Source: CAWHXG01 sp963833235 (GTDB taxonomy: Bacteria; Pseudomonadota; Alphaproteobacteria; Rhodobacterales; Rhodobacteraceae). Taken from it: a stretch of 64,000 nucleotides of DNA. Below are positions 51,975 to 61,361 of the stretch, piece by piece. Location: assembly GCA_963833235.1 (NCBI GenBank), contig CAWHXG010000002.1:1-64000 (forward strand). The letters run 5' to 3'. A program made the translations under genes and the position numbers. A model generated the notes under the pieces. That model did no database searches, had not been told where the DNA came from, and saw nothing but the letters and a program-made list of their open reading frames with translations. How positions within the stretch are numbered: the stretch's first letter is position 1; the number at the start of each line of letters is the position of its first letter.

Positions 51975-54002
51975 TCAGGCGGCCAGCCCCCGCCCCTTCA
52001 GCAGCGGCTCCACCCCAGGCATGCGGCCCCGGAACGCGAGGTACGCGGCCTCCGCCTCCTGCGATCCGCCGGCCGAGAGGATATGCTCCTCCAGCCGCGC
52101 GGCCACCCCGGCGTCGAAGGCGTCGCCCGCCTCGCCGAAGGCCGCGAAGGCATCCGCATCCATCACCTCCGACCACATGTAGCTGTAGTACCCTGCGGAA
52201 TAACCGTCGCCGGTGTAGATATGCGCGAAATGCGGCGTGGCGTGGCGCATGGCGATGGCATGGGGCAGCCCGATCTCGGCCAGAACCTCTGCTTGCCGCG
52301 CCATCGCATCCTGCGGTGCCGCGCCCTCGTGAAAGGCCAGATCGACCAGCGCCGAGGCCAGATACTCGACCGTCGCAAAGCCCTGGTCGTAGGTCTGCGC
52401 CGCCAGCAGCCGGTTCAGCAGCGCCTCCGGCATCGGCTCCCCCGTCTGCGCGTGCGTGGCGAATTCCGAAAGCACCTCGGGCACTTCGAGCCAGTGCTCG
52501 TAAAGCTGGCTTGGCAATTCCACGAAGTCGCGTGCGACCGAGGTGCCCGAAACCGTGCGGTAGGTCACGTCGCTGAGGATGTGGTGCAGCGCGTGGCCGA
52601 ACTCGTGGAAGAGCGTCCGCGCGTCGTCATAGGACAGTAGCGCCGGCTGCCCCGCCGCCGGCTTGGCGAAGTTGCAGACGTTGATGACGATGGCGCGCGT
52701 GTCGCAGCCCAGCTTCTCCTGACCGCGCAGGGTGCTGCACCAGGCACCGGAGCGCTTCGAGGACCGCGCGAAGAAGTCGCCAATGAAGACCGCCATGTGG
52801 CGCCCGTCGCGGGTCACGTCCCAGGCGCGGGCATCGGGGTGGTTGAGGGGCGCGTCGATGGGCGCGAAATCCAGCCCGAAGAGCCGGTGCGCGCAGGCGA
52901 ACGCCGCCTCGATCATCCGCTCCAGCTGCAGGTAGGGCTTCAGCTCCGCCTCATCCAGATCATGCTCCGCCAGCCGCCGCTTCTCGGCGTAATAACGCCA
53001 GTCCCACGGCTCCAGCGGGCCGTTGACCCCATCCTCACGGGCCATCTGGGTCAGCACCTCGGCATCGGCCTCGGCCGCCGCGCGGGCCGGGGTCCAGACA
53101 GACGTCAGCAGCGTCCGCACGGCGTCGGGGGTGCCCGCCATCTCGGGTTCGAGCTTGTAGTGGGCGAAGCTCTCGTAGCCCAGAAGGCCGGCGCGTTCGG
53201 CCCGCAGCGCGAGGATCTCCGCGGCGATGTCGCGGTTGTCAGTCGCGCCGCCATTGGCGCCCCGCGCCGTCCAGGCACGCCATGCGGCTTCCCGCAGGTC
53301 GCGGCGCGGTGAGAACTGGAGGAACGGCACGATCAGCGAGCGCGACAGGGTCATCGCCGGCCCATCCAGCCCGCGTTCCGCCCCGGCCGCGCGGGCCGCA
53401 TCGGTGACGAAGTCGGGCAGCCCCTCCAGATCGTTTTCCGTCAGGGCCATGTGCCATTCGCGCTCGTCGGCCAGCAGGTTCTGGCCGAACCGGGTGCCGA
53501 GCACCGCCAGCCGTTCCTTCACCGCCTTCATCCGCGCGCCGTCGCCATCGGACAGCTGCGCGCCGGCCCGCACGAAGGATCGCCGCACCAGCATCAGAAC
53601 GCGCGCCTGCTCCGCCGTCAGGCCGAGGGTGTCGCGCCGCAGCCAGAGCGCCTCGATCCGCGCGAAGAGCGCCGGGTTCATGGTGATCTCGGAACCGTAG
53701 GCCGAGAGCTTCGGCGACAGATCCCGCATCAGGGCCTCGCGCGCGGGGTTGCTGTCGGTTCCGGCGAGATTGAAGAAGACGGCCAGCACCCTGTCGAGCA
53801 GGTCGTCGGCGCGCTCCAGCGCTTCGATCGTGTTGGCGAATGTGGGCGGGGCCGGCTGCGCGGCGATCTCCGCGATGGCGGCGCGTCCGGCGGCGAGCCC
53901 GGCCTCGAACGCCGCCTCGAACTGGCCATCCTCGATCGCGGCGAAGGGCGGCAGCGCGTAGGGTCCGGACCAGTCCTGCAGCAGGGGGTTCGCTTGGCTC
54001 AT
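51975..54002 (-). CDS. M3 family oligopeptidase (oligopeptidase A / Dcp type)
   Basis: A 675-residue cytosolic zinc metallopeptidase with the HEFGH motif (H466-H470) inside LFHEFGHALHH and a downstream Glu helix. Start MSQANPLLQDW and the long all-alpha N-terminal half are typical of M3A peptidases, which degrade oligopeptides and signal-peptide fragments. No export signal. Start ATG 54002; an upstream open extension overlaps the moeB gene antisense-free but has no support. Confidence 0.92.
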   Translation of the reverse strand: MSQANPLLQDWSGPYALPPFAAIEDGQFEAAFEAGLAAGRAAIAEIAAQPAPPTFANTIEALERADDLLDRVLAVFFNLAGTDSNPAREALMRDLSPKLSAYGSEITMNPALFARIEALWLRRDTLGLTAEQARVLMLVRRSFVRAGAQLSDGDGARMKAVKERLAVLGTRFGQNLLADEREWHMALTENDLEGLPDFVTDAARAAGAERGLDGPAMTLSRSLIVPFLQFSPRRDLREAAWRAWTARGANGGATDNRDIAAEILALRAERAGLLGYESFAHYKLEPEMAGTPDAVRTLLTSVWTPARAAAEADAEVLTQMAREDGVNGPLEPWDWRYYAEKRRLAEHDLDEAELKPYLQLERMIEAAFACAHRLFGLDFAPIDAPLNHPDARAWDVTRDGRHMAVFIGDFFARSSKRSGAWCSTLRGQEKLGCDTRAIVINVCNFAKPAAGQPALLSYDDARTLFHEFGHALHHILSDVTYRTVSGTSVARDFVELPSQLYEHWLEVPEVLSEFATHAQTGEPMPEALLNRLLAAQTYDQGFATVEYLASALVDLAFHEGAAPQDAMARQAEVLAEIGLPHAIAMRHATPHFAHIYTGDGYSAGYYSYMWSEVMDADAFAAFGEAGDAFDAGVAARLEEHILSAGGSQEAEAAYLAFRGRMPGVEPLLKGRGLAA

Positions 54003-54031
54003 GAAAGATGGTCCTTCGGTGGCGCCGCGGC

Positions 54032-55114
54032 TCAGGCCGGGGCGAATGTCTGCGTCTCTGCAGGTGCGGGTGCCGCGCAGACGGGGCAGCCGGGGCGGCG
54101 GGCGGCCTGCAGGCGGCGACTTTCCCCGTAGAGCCCGTCGAACACCAGAAGCGTACCGGCAAGCCCCTCGCCGGCACCGGCAAGATGCTTCACCGCCTCC
54201 AGCGCCATCATCGACCCCACGACACCCGGCAGCGGGCCGATCACCCCGGCCTCGGCGCAGGAGGGTGCGAGCCCCGGCGCGGGCGCCTGCGGAAAGACGC
54301 AGGCGTAGCACGGCCCCCCGGCGGCGGGGTGGTAGAGGCTCACCTGCCCCTCCCACTGCGCGATGGCCCCGGCGATCAGCGGAATGCCGGCGGCAGTGCA
54401 GGCCCGGTTCACCAGATCGCGCGTCTCGAAGGTGTCGGAGCCGTCAAGCACCAGATTGTAATCCGCCACCAGAGTGCCGGCGATCTCGGCCGTCAGGCGC
54501 CGATGATAGGGCCGCACCGCAATATGGGGGTTGAGTGCCTTCATCGCCCGCTCGGCGGAAAAGACCTTGGGCATCCCGATCGCGGCGTCGGTGTGGATCA
54601 CCTGCCGCTGCAGGTTGGCGTTCTCGACGGTATCGTCGTCGATCACCCCGATCGTACCCACCCCGGCCGCCGCGAGATACTGCAGGACAGGCGCCCCAAG
54701 GCCACCCGCCCCGATGACCAGCACCGAGGCCCGCTTCAGCCGCACCTGCCCCGCGCCGCCGACCTCGCGCAGCACGATGTGGCGGGCGTAGCGGTCCAAC
54801 TCCGTACCGGTCAGGGGGCCGGCGGGGTTCTTTGGATGGTCCGGCTGCCGGTTCTCGGGGAGCACCCGGCCCCGCACGGCGCGCAGCACCCGCCAGTAGC
54901 CCAAGGCCACCGCCGCAAGCGCGCCGATCACCAGCCAGTTGCCCAGATCGCCGCCCAGCATCACGCGCAGCGGCGAGCCATGGGGCAGCACGACCAGCGC
55001 CGCGAGGACGCCAAGGTAGAGCAGGCCGATGGTGATCCATCTGGCTTGCGGCGGCGTACCCATCCGGCGGCCGAGCAGCCATAGCCCCAGGCCGAGCGCG
55101 ATCACCACCAGCAT
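54032..55114 (-). CDS. moeB: MoeB/ThiF-type adenylyltransferase with N-terminal membrane segments
   Basis: A 360-residue protein. The first 80 residues hold three hydrophobic segments, then a normal MoeB/ThiF domain from about 105: RYARHIVLREVGGAGQ, the nucleotide loop VIGAGGLGAPV, R/Q residues in NLQRQVIHT, and zinc pairs CYAC and CPVC. It adenylates the C-terminal Gly of a sulfur-carrier protein such as MoaD or ThiS. Membrane anchoring of MoeB is a notable addition. The start shares one base with the dut stop. Confidence 0.88.
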   Translation of the reverse strand: MLVVIALGLGLWLLGRRMGTPPQARWITIGLLYLGVLAALVVLPHGSPLRVMLGGDLGNWLVIGALAAVALGYWRVLRAVRGRVLPENRQPDHPKNPAGPLTGTELDRYARHIVLREVGGAGQVRLKRASVLVIGAGGLGAPVLQYLAAAGVGTIGVIDDDTVENANLQRQVIHTDAAIGMPKVFSAERAMKALNPHIAVRPYHRRLTAEIAGTLVADYNLVLDGSDTFETRDLVNRACTAAGIPLIAGAIAQWEGQVSLYHPAAGGPCYACVFPQAPAPGLAPSCAEAGVIGPLPGVVGSMMALEAVKHLAGAGEGLAGTLLVFDGLYGESRRLQAARRPGCPVCAAPAPAETQTFAPA

Positions 55115-55629
55115 CAGGCGGCCCCGGTGGAGCCGAAGCCCCCCGCCCCCCGGGCAGTCTCGTCGAGCGAGGCGGCCAGCGTGAAGAGCGCCCGGGCCAC
55201 CGGCGCGACGACGATCTGCGCGATGCGGCTGCCATGGGAGATCGTGTAGGGCAGATCGCCCGCATTGATAAGGATCACGCCCAGGGGCCCGCGATAATCC
55301 GCATCGATGGTCCCGGGGGCGTTCGCCAGCATGAGCCCGTGCTTCAGGGCCAGGCCCGAGCGGGGGCGGATCTGCGCTTCGAACCCGTCCGGCAGCGCGA
55401 TGCTGAGGCCGGTGGGCACCAGCGCCCGGGCCCGTGGCGCAAGGGCGAGCCCGCCGGCGCGCTGGCCTTCCGGCAGGTTGGCCCTGAGGTCGGCCCCTGC
55501 CGCGCCCTCAGTCTGGTAGCAGGGCAAAGGCACGCTGCGGTCGGCACCTTCGGCGTAGGTCACGTGCACCTCCGGCGGGGCAGGGAATGCCGAAGGCGGG
55601 AGACCGGAGCCCAGCCCGGGGCCTGTCAC
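55114..55629 (-). CDS. dut: dUTP diphosphatase
   Basis: A 171-residue trimeric dUTPase with all five motifs recognisable: GADLRA, PRSGLALKHG, GTIDADYRG, HGSRIAQIV and the C-terminal GAGGFGSTG. It has an N-terminal extension of about 20 residues relative to the usual 150. The ATG overlaps the coaBC stop (ATGA). Confidence 0.95.
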   Translation of the reverse strand: MTGPGLGSGLPPSAFPAPPEVHVTYAEGADRSVPLPCYQTEGAAGADLRANLPEGQRAGGLALAPRARALVPTGLSIALPDGFEAQIRPRSGLALKHGLMLANAPGTIDADYRGPLGVILINAGDLPYTISHGSRIAQIVVAPVARALFTLAASLDETARGAGGFGSTGAA

Positions 55630-56822
55630 GCCAACGCTCCGGCGATACGGTCCGCCAGCCGTTCGGCGACGACGCGCTTGGGCAGGCTCGGCCAGCTCTC
55701 CGCGCCCGCCTCGGTGATCAGGGTAACGGTGTTGTTCGCACCCCCCATGATCCCGGTCTCCGGCGACACGTCGTTCGCCAGAATCCAGTCGCAGCCCTTT
55801 CGGGCGCGCTTGGCGGTGGCCCGGGCGACCACGTCATCCGTCTCGGCGGCGAACCCGATCACCAGGCGCGGGCGGTCGGCATTCAGGCGAGAGACGGTGG
55901 CCAGGATATCGGGGTTCTCGGCCAGCTCGATGGGCCGGGGCGCCGCACCCGCCACCTTCTTAAGCTTGCCGCGGCTCGGTTGGGCCACGTGCCAATCGGC
56001 CACGGCGGCGGCGAACACAGCCGCATCCGCCGGTAGGCGCCCGGTGACGGCCTTCAGCATCTCGGCCGCCGTCTCGACCCGCGCCACCTCAACGCCCTCG
56101 GGCGGCGGCACGGCGGCGGGCCCGGTCACGAAACTTACCCGCGCCCCGAGCGCCGCGCAGGCCGCCGCGATCGCCGTTCCCTGCGCGCCCGAGGACCGGT
56201 TGGCGATGTAGCGGACCGGATCGATCGGCTCGTGGGTCGGGCCGGAGGTCACCAGCACGTGCCGCCCCGCCAGCGCACCGGCGCGGAGCGCGGTGGCGAC
56301 GGCGGCCACGATCTGCGGAACCTCGGCCATCCGGCCCGGCCCGTACTCGCCGCACGCCATGGCGCCTTCGTTCGGCCCGACCACGGCAATCCCATCGCCC
56401 CGCAGCGTGGCCAGGTTGCGTCGCGTCGCGGGATGCTCCCACATCCGAACGTTCATGGAGGGCGCCATCAGCACCGGCGTATCGGTAGCCAGAAGCAACG
56501 TCGCCGCCAGATCGCCCGCCGATCCCGCCGCCATCCGCGCCATCAGATCGGCCGTCGCCGGCGCCACCAGCACCAGATCGGCGGAACGGCTTAACTGGAT
56601 ACGCCCCATCTCGGCCTCGTCCGTGAGGTCGAAGAGATCGCGGTACACCTTCGCTCCGGCGAGCGCCGAGAGCGACAGCGGCGTCACGAACTGCGCGCCG
56701 CCGTCCGTCAGCACCGGCGTCACCGATGCCCCGGCCTCGCGCAGTCGCCGCACAAGATCCAGCGACTTGTAGGCCGCGATCCCGCCGCCGACGATCAGCA
56801 GAATGCGTTTACCGGTGAGCAT
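55626..56822 (-). CDS. coaBC: Bifunctional phosphopantothenoylcysteine decarboxylase/synthetase
   Basis: A 398-residue coenzyme A pathway enzyme. The N-terminal flavin domain (1-185) has IVGGGIAAYKSLDLVR, the APSMNVRMW motif and the active Cys in GAMACGEYGPGRM. The C-terminal synthetase has VTSGPTHEPIDPVRYIANRS and VIGFAAETDD. Start ATG 56822 is chosen over ATG 56843 by similarity to the usual N-terminus MLTGKRIL. Confidence 0.95.
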   Translation of the reverse strand: MLTGKRILLIVGGGIAAYKSLDLVRRLREAGASVTPVLTDGGAQFVTPLSLSALAGAKVYRDLFDLTDEAEMGRIQLSRSADLVLVAPATADLMARMAAGSAGDLAATLLLATDTPVLMAPSMNVRMWEHPATRRNLATLRGDGIAVVGPNEGAMACGEYGPGRMAEVPQIVAAVATALRAGALAGRHVLVTSGPTHEPIDPVRYIANRSSGAQGTAIAAACAALGARVSFVTGPAAVPPPEGVEVARVETAAEMLKAVTGRLPADAAVFAAAVADWHVAQPSRGKLKKVAGAAPRPIELAENPDILATVSRLNADRPRLVIGFAAETDDVVARATAKRARKGCDWILANDVSPETGIMGGANNTVTLITEAGAESWPSLPKRVVAERLADRIAGALA

Positions 56823-56920
56823 GGGCCGACTTCTCCGGGGCACGATCCCCTGCCGCAGGACTTAGGCCCCGAACCCCGCCAACTCAATGCCCGCGGCGCC
56901 GGCCCGGGCCGCGCGCCGGC

Positions 56921-57799
56921 TCACATGAGGAATTCGTGGACCTCGCGCGATTGCCCTTCGAGGCTCTTGCGCATCTTGCCGAAGGCTGCTGCCTCCAGCT
57001 GGCGCACCCGCTCCTTCGACAGGCCCAGCTCGTTGCCGAGGCTCTCGAGCGTCCTGGGCGCCTCGCGAAGCTTGCGCTCGCACACGATGAAGCGCTCGCG
57101 CTCGTTCAGCGCCTGCATCGAGGAAACCAGCCAGCCGCGCAGGGTGTCGATGTCCTGATCGTGGGCCACGGTCTCGGCGGCCTGCTCGCTGTCGTCCACC
57201 AGCGCCTCGATCCATTCCCGGCCCTCGTCCTCGGCCGATTGTGTCGCGTTCAACGAATAGTCCGAACCGGCCAGGCGCCCCTCCATCATCTCCACGTCGT
57301 GCAGCGGCACGCCGACCTCGGTAGAGATCATCTGCCGCAGCTGATGGTTGTCAAGCTTCTCGCCCCGCGAAGACGCCTCCCGCTCCAGCCGGGCCTGCAC
57401 CCGCCGCATGTTGAAGAACAACGACTTCTGGCTGCTGGTCGAACCCGTGCGCACCATCGACCAGTTGCGCATGACGTAATCCTGGATCGAGGCCTTGATC
57501 CACCACACGGCGTAGGTGGAAAAGCGCACGCCGCGATCGGGGTCGAACTTGTCGGCCGCCTTCATCAGGCCGAGGCCCGCCTCCTGAATCAAATCGTTCA
57601 TCGGGGCGCCGTAGCGCTTGAACTTCGCAGCCATGCTGATCGCAAGGCGCATGTAGGCGGTGATCAGCCGGTGCAGGGCCTCTTCGTCCCGCTCGTCGCG
57701 CCAGGCATAGGCCAGCCGCAATTCGGTCTCGGCATCCAGCAGCTCCGCCTGCATGGCGCGCCGCGACAAGGTCTGGTCAGAGGATCCGTCATAGGCCAT
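56921..57799 (-). CDS. rpoH: RpoH-family heat-shock sigma factor, RpoH2-like
   Basis: A 292-residue sigma-32 family factor. Region 2 (YMRLAISMAAKFKRYG, DLIQEAGLGLMKAADKFDPD, YAVWWIKASIQDYVMRNW), the RpoH box QKSLFFNMRR and the region 4 HTH (LGLSKERVRQLEAAAFGKMR) are all present. The TGSTSSQK variant before the RpoH box and the GSSDQTLSRRAM start are as I recall for the RpoH2 branch, which responds to singlet oxygen in Rhodobacter. An RpoE-like TGATCC promoter element upstream fits that. ATG 57799 is preferred to GTG 57808. Confidence 0.9.
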   Translation of the reverse strand: MAYDGSSDQTLSRRAMQAELLDAETELRLAYAWRDERDEEALHRLITAYMRLAISMAAKFKRYGAPMNDLIQEAGLGLMKAADKFDPDRGVRFSTYAVWWIKASIQDYVMRNWSMVRTGSTSSQKSLFFNMRRVQARLEREASSRGEKLDNHQLRQMISTEVGVPLHDVEMMEGRLAGSDYSLNATQSAEDEGREWIEALVDDSEQAAETVAHDQDIDTLRGWLVSSMQALNERERFIVCERKLREAPRTLESLGNELGLSKERVRQLEAAAFGKMRKSLEGQSREVHEFLM

Positions 57800-57856
57800 C
57801 GGTCGCACCCCTATCGGCTGGCGCCCATGGTCTGAGCGCTTGGTATGTTCTATTGA

Positions 57857-57886
57857 GTACTACGCCGCGAAAGCAGTTTCGGATCA
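57857..57886 (-). promoter_or_regulatory. RpoE-like promoter for rpoH
   Basis: On the minus strand TGATCC (57886-57881), an 18-base spacer and TAGTAC (57862-57857), about 58 bases before the rpoH start. The Rhodobacter RpoE (photooxidative stress) consensus has TGATCC and an 18-base spacer; the -10 here is a weaker match. The -35 lies seven bases from the divergent cobU start codon. Confidence 0.5.
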
Positions 57887-57892
57887 CCCGCG

Positions 57893-58438
57893 ATGAACAA
57901 AATCCTAATCCCGCGGCTGGCGCTCGTTCTGGGCGGCGCCGCCTCGGGAAAGTCGGCGTTCGCGGAATCGCTGGTTGCGGCCAGCGGGCGGCCACGGGTC
58001 TACATCGCCACGGCGCAGGCCTGGGACGACGAGATGAGTCAGAAAATAAAAGTCCACAGGGCGCGGCGCGGGGAGGAGTGGACGACCAGCGAGGCACCCC
58101 TCGATCTGCCGGCTGCCCTAGCGGCCGCGCCCGCGGAAAGCTGCGTGCTGGTGGATTGTGCGACACTTTGGCTCAGCAATCTTATGCTGGCCGAGGAGGA
58201 TCTGCATGCGGCGGAGGCGCGCCTTTGCGGGGCGCTTACATCGCTCGCCGCGCCCGTCGTGATCGTCAGCAACGAGGTGGGTCAGGGAATTGTGCCCGAC
58301 AACGCGCTCGCCAGGGCCTTCCGCAACGCGCAGGGCGGGCTGAACCGCCGGCTCGCCGCCCGGGCGGATTTGGTCGTTGCCGTGATGGCGGGTCTGCCGC
58401 TGGCGCTGAAAGGCACCCTGCCGGATCTGGCGCCGTGA
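57893..58438 (+). CDS. cobU: Bifunctional adenosylcobinamide kinase / guanylyltransferase
   Basis: A 181-residue CobU/CobP enzyme that phosphorylates adenosylcobinamide and transfers GMP to it in cobalamin nucleotide-loop assembly. P-loop GGAASGKSAFAE near the N-terminus, guanylylation His in KVHRARRGEEW, then LVDCATLWLSNLM and VSNEVGQGIVPDNALAR. Length is normal. The stop overlaps the phosphatase start by four bases (GTGA). Confidence 0.94.
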   Translation: MNKILIPRLALVLGGAASGKSAFAESLVAASGRPRVYIATAQAWDDEMSQKIKVHRARRGEEWTTSEAPLDLPAALAAAPAESCVLVDCATLWLSNLMLAEEDLHAAEARLCGALTSLAAPVVIVSNEVGQGIVPDNALARAFRNAQGGLNRRLAARADLVVAVMAGLPLALKGTLPDLAP

Positions 58439-59019
58439 CCGAAGGGCTGACGATCTGGTGGGTGCGGCACGGGCCAACCCATCGCAAGACCATGGTCGGC
58501 TGGACGGACGCGCCTGCCGATCTTTCGGACACCCCCGCGCTTGCCCGCCTTTCGGCGTACCTGCCCGAAGACGCTCCCATCGTCTCGTCTGATCTGTCGC
58601 GGGCGAGCGCTACTGCCGATGCAATCGGACGGGGCCGCCCCCGCCTGCCGCATCGACCGGCCCTGCGCGAGATGAACTTCGGCGGCTGGGAAGATCGCGC
58701 CCTCGCCGAGATCGAGGCCGAAACGCCGGGCCGCCTCGCCGCCTTCTACGAGCGCCCGGGCGAGGTGCGCCCGCCTTGCGGCGAAAGCTGGACGGATCTG
58801 GCCGCGCGGGTGGATGCCGACGTGGCGCAGCTGGTGGCCACGCGGCAGGGCGCGCTGATCGCGGTCGCGCATTTCGGGGTGATCCTCTCGCAGCTCGAAC
58901 GCGCCTTGCGCCGCCCCGCTCCGGACATCTTCGCCCAGCCCGTCGCCAACCTCTCCATCACCCGGATCGACTACCGGGCTGGCACCGCGAGCGCGGGCGA
59001 GATCAACCACCTCGCCTGA
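58435..59019 (+). CDS. Histidine phosphatase family protein, possible alpha-ribazole phosphatase (CobC-like)
   Basis: A 194-residue branch-1 histidine phosphatase. The catalytic motif is VRHGPTHRK, with the second His in AVAHFGVILS and an Arg/Glu pair in SSDLSRASATADA and REMNFGGWED. GTG start at 58435 is set by the GTGA overlap with cobU; this coupling suggests the CobC role of removing the alpha-ribazole phosphate, but the sequence alone does not prove it. Confidence 0.85.
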   Translation: MTEGLTIWWVRHGPTHRKTMVGWTDAPADLSDTPALARLSAYLPEDAPIVSSDLSRASATADAIGRGRPRLPHRPALREMNFGGWEDRALAEIEAETPGRLAAFYERPGEVRPPCGESWTDLAARVDADVAQLVATRQGALIAVAHFGVILSQLERALRRPAPDIFAQPVANLSITRIDYRAGTASAGEINHLA

Positions 59020-59105
59020 AGGCCCGGCGCTGCATCACGGCGGCTGATGGCGCCGCGCACAAACCGGCATTGGGCGAGCCCCGCGCACCGGGGTATGACT
59101 GCGCC

Positions 59106-59795
59106 ATGACCCATGAGCTCGCTCTCGCAGACCGCGCCTATTCCAGCTGGTCGCTCCGCGCCTGGCTGCTGGTTGACCACTTCGATCTGCCGGTCGAATG
59201 CCGCTTCGCGCATCTTCGCACCGCCGATTTCACCACCATGATGGAGGGCTTCGCCCCGGCCCGCACGGTGCCGGCGCTGCGCCTTCCCGAAGGGCCGGTG
59301 ATCGCCGAAAGCCTCGCCATCGCCGAGGAGCTGGCGGCGCGCTTCCCCGCGGCGGGCCTCTGGCCCAGCGATCCGAAGGCGCGCGCGGTCGCCCGGGCCC
59401 TCGCGGCCGAGATGCACGCGGGCTTCGGTGCGCTGCGTGCCCACTGCCCGATGAACCTGCGCCGCGCCTACCGCGACGTGCCGCTGCCGGAGGCGGTGCA
59501 GGCCGACCTCGTCCGCATCTCCACGATCTGGTCCTGGGCCCGGCAAGAGCGGGGCGGCAGCGGCCCATGGCTCTGCGGCGCCTACAGCGTGGCCGATGCC
59601 TTCTTCGCGCCCGTCGCCGCGCGGATCGCCGGCCATGCGCTCCACATGCCCCCGGCGGACGCGGCGTATGTGGGCGCGCTGCTCGGCGAGGCCTCCTTTC
59701 GCCGCTGGTTCGACGCGGCGCAGGGCGACGGCCCGGATCAGACGGCCTACGACAAGCCGTGGCCGCAGGTGCCCTGGCCCGTTAACCATCCCTAA
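59106..59795 (+). CDS. Glutathione S-transferase family protein
   Basis: A 229-residue two-domain protein: thioredoxin-like N-terminal half with Ser-rich active region (DRAYSSWSLRAWLLVDHF) and the TVPALRLPEGPVIAESLAIAEEL segment (core PALRLPEGPVIAESLAI), then an alpha-helical C-terminal half ending in YDKPWPQVPWP. Such proteins conjugate or reduce small molecules with glutathione; the substrate is unknown. Note gshB 1.5 kb downstream. Confidence 0.87.
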   Translation: MTHELALADRAYSSWSLRAWLLVDHFDLPVECRFAHLRTADFTTMMEGFAPARTVPALRLPEGPVIAESLAIAEELAARFPAAGLWPSDPKARAVARALAAEMHAGFGALRAHCPMNLRRAYRDVPLPEAVQADLVRISTIWSWARQERGGSGPWLCGAYSVADAFFAPVAARIAGHALHMPPADAAYVGALLGEASFRRWFDAAQGDGPDQTAYDKPWPQVPWPVNHP

Positions 59796-59845
59796 ACCTT
59801 GAGGCTCGACAGATAGGGCTGCGGAACGACGGGCGAGGGACCGGC

Positions 59846-61357
59846 ATGGTGGCGCGCGCCTTCACGGTGGCGTTCGAGGGGCTGGAAGCCCGGATGGTGG
59901 AGGTGCAATGCGCCATCACTCCCGGCCTTCCGGCCTTCACGATCGTCGGTCTGCCCGACAAGGCGGTCACCGAGGCGCGCGAACGGGTGCGCGCGGCGCT
60001 GACGGCGATGGCCATCGCCCTGCCTTCCAAGCGGGTGACGATCAACCTCTCGCCCGCGAACCTCCCCAAGGAAGGCTCGCATTTCGACCTGCCCATCGCC
60101 CTGGCGCTGCTGGCGGCCCTGGGCGTGCTGCCGCCCGAGGACATCGAGGATACCGTATCGCTGGGCGAGATGTCGCTCGACGGCACGCTCGTTGCGGTGG
60201 CGGGCGCCCTGCCCGCGGCCGTGGCCGCCGCCGCGGAGGGTCGCGCGTTGCTCTGCCCCGCGGGCTGCGGGGCGGAGGCGGCCTGGGTGGCGGATGCACG
60301 GGTGATGGCGGCGGCCTCGCTGGCGGAGTTCGTGCGTCACTTCACCGGCCAGGCGCTGCTGCCCGATGCCCAGCCGGGCCTTGTGGCCGAGGCAGCGGCC
60401 GCCGCCGGCGATCTGCGCGACGTCAAGGGCCAGGAACGCGCCAAGCGGGCGCTCGAGATCGCCGCCGCCGGGCGTCACCACCTGCTGATGGTGGGCGCGC
60501 CGGGATCCGGCAAGTCGATGATGGCAGCGCGGCTGCCGGGCCTGCTGCCGCCACTGACCGCCGCGGAGGCGCTGGAGACCTCGATGGTGCATTCGATGGC
60601 GGGCCTCCTGCAGGAAGGCGGCATCTCGCGGCAGCGGCCCTTCCGCCGCCCGCACCACACCGCCTCGGTGCCCTCGGTGGTGGGCGGCGGCCGGGGCGCG
60701 AAGCCGGGCGAGATCAGCCTGGCGCACAACGGCGTTCTCTTCCTCGACGAGCTACCGGAATTTCCGCGGGCCGTGCTGGAAACCCTGCGCCAGCCGATCG
60801 AGACCGGCGACGTGGTCGTCAGCCGCGCCAACGCCCATGTCCGCTACCCTGCGCGGTTCCTGCTGATCGCCGCTGCCAACCCCTGCCGCTGCGGCTACAT
60901 GGCAGATCCCGCCCGCGCCTGCGCCCGGGTGCCCGCCTGCGGAGAGGATTATCTCGGCCGTGTCTCCGGCCCGCTGCTGGACCGCTTCGACATCCGGATC
61001 GACGTGCCGCCGGTGGGCTACGCCGATCTCGACCTGCCCGCCTCGGGGGAGACCAGCGCCGCCGTGGCCGCCCGCGTTGCCGCGGCCCGCGAGGTGCAGG
61101 CGGCCCGGTTCGGCGACACGGGGCTGAGGGTGAACGCGGATGCCGAGGGCGAGGTGCTGGAGCGGGTGGCCCGCCCCGATGCCGCAGGGCGCGAGATGCT
61201 GACCCGCGCCGCAGAGCGGTTCGGCCTGACCGCGCGCGGCTTCCACCGGGTGCTGCGGGTCGCGCGCACCATCGCCGATCTCGACGGAGCCGATGGCGTC
61301 GGGCGGCCCCATGTGGCAGAGGCGCTTGGCTTTCGGATGGGCAGCGGCCAGGGCTGA
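59846..61357 (+). CDS. comM: YifB/ComM-family Mg-chelatase-like AAA ATPase
   Basis: A 503-residue ATPase. The N-terminal ChlI-type domain (LEARMVEVQCAITPGLPAF...GLPDKAVTEARERV), Walker A GAPGSGKSMM, Walker B LFLDELPEF, and the C-terminal zinc-like NPCRCGYMADP and helical lid (RAAERFGLTARGFHRVLRV, 19 residues). ComM acts in branch migration of transformed DNA in competent species; in others the role is less clear. Start ATG 59846. Confidence 0.92.
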   Translation: MVARAFTVAFEGLEARMVEVQCAITPGLPAFTIVGLPDKAVTEARERVRAALTAMAIALPSKRVTINLSPANLPKEGSHFDLPIALALLAALGVLPPEDIEDTVSLGEMSLDGTLVAVAGALPAAVAAAAEGRALLCPAGCGAEAAWVADARVMAAASLAEFVRHFTGQALLPDAQPGLVAEAAAAAGDLRDVKGQERAKRALEIAAAGRHHLLMVGAPGSGKSMMAARLPGLLPPLTAAEALETSMVHSMAGLLQEGGISRQRPFRRPHHTASVPSVVGGGRGAKPGEISLAHNGVLFLDELPEFPRAVLETLRQPIETGDVVVSRANAHVRYPARFLLIAAANPCRCGYMADPARACARVPACGEDYLGRVSGPLLDRFDIRIDVPPVGYADLDLPASGETSAAVAARVAAAREVQAARFGDTGLRVNADAEGEVLERVARPDAAGREMLTRAAERFGLTARGFHRVLRVARTIADLDGADGVGRPHVAEALGFRMGSGQG

Positions 61358-61361
61358 GCGC

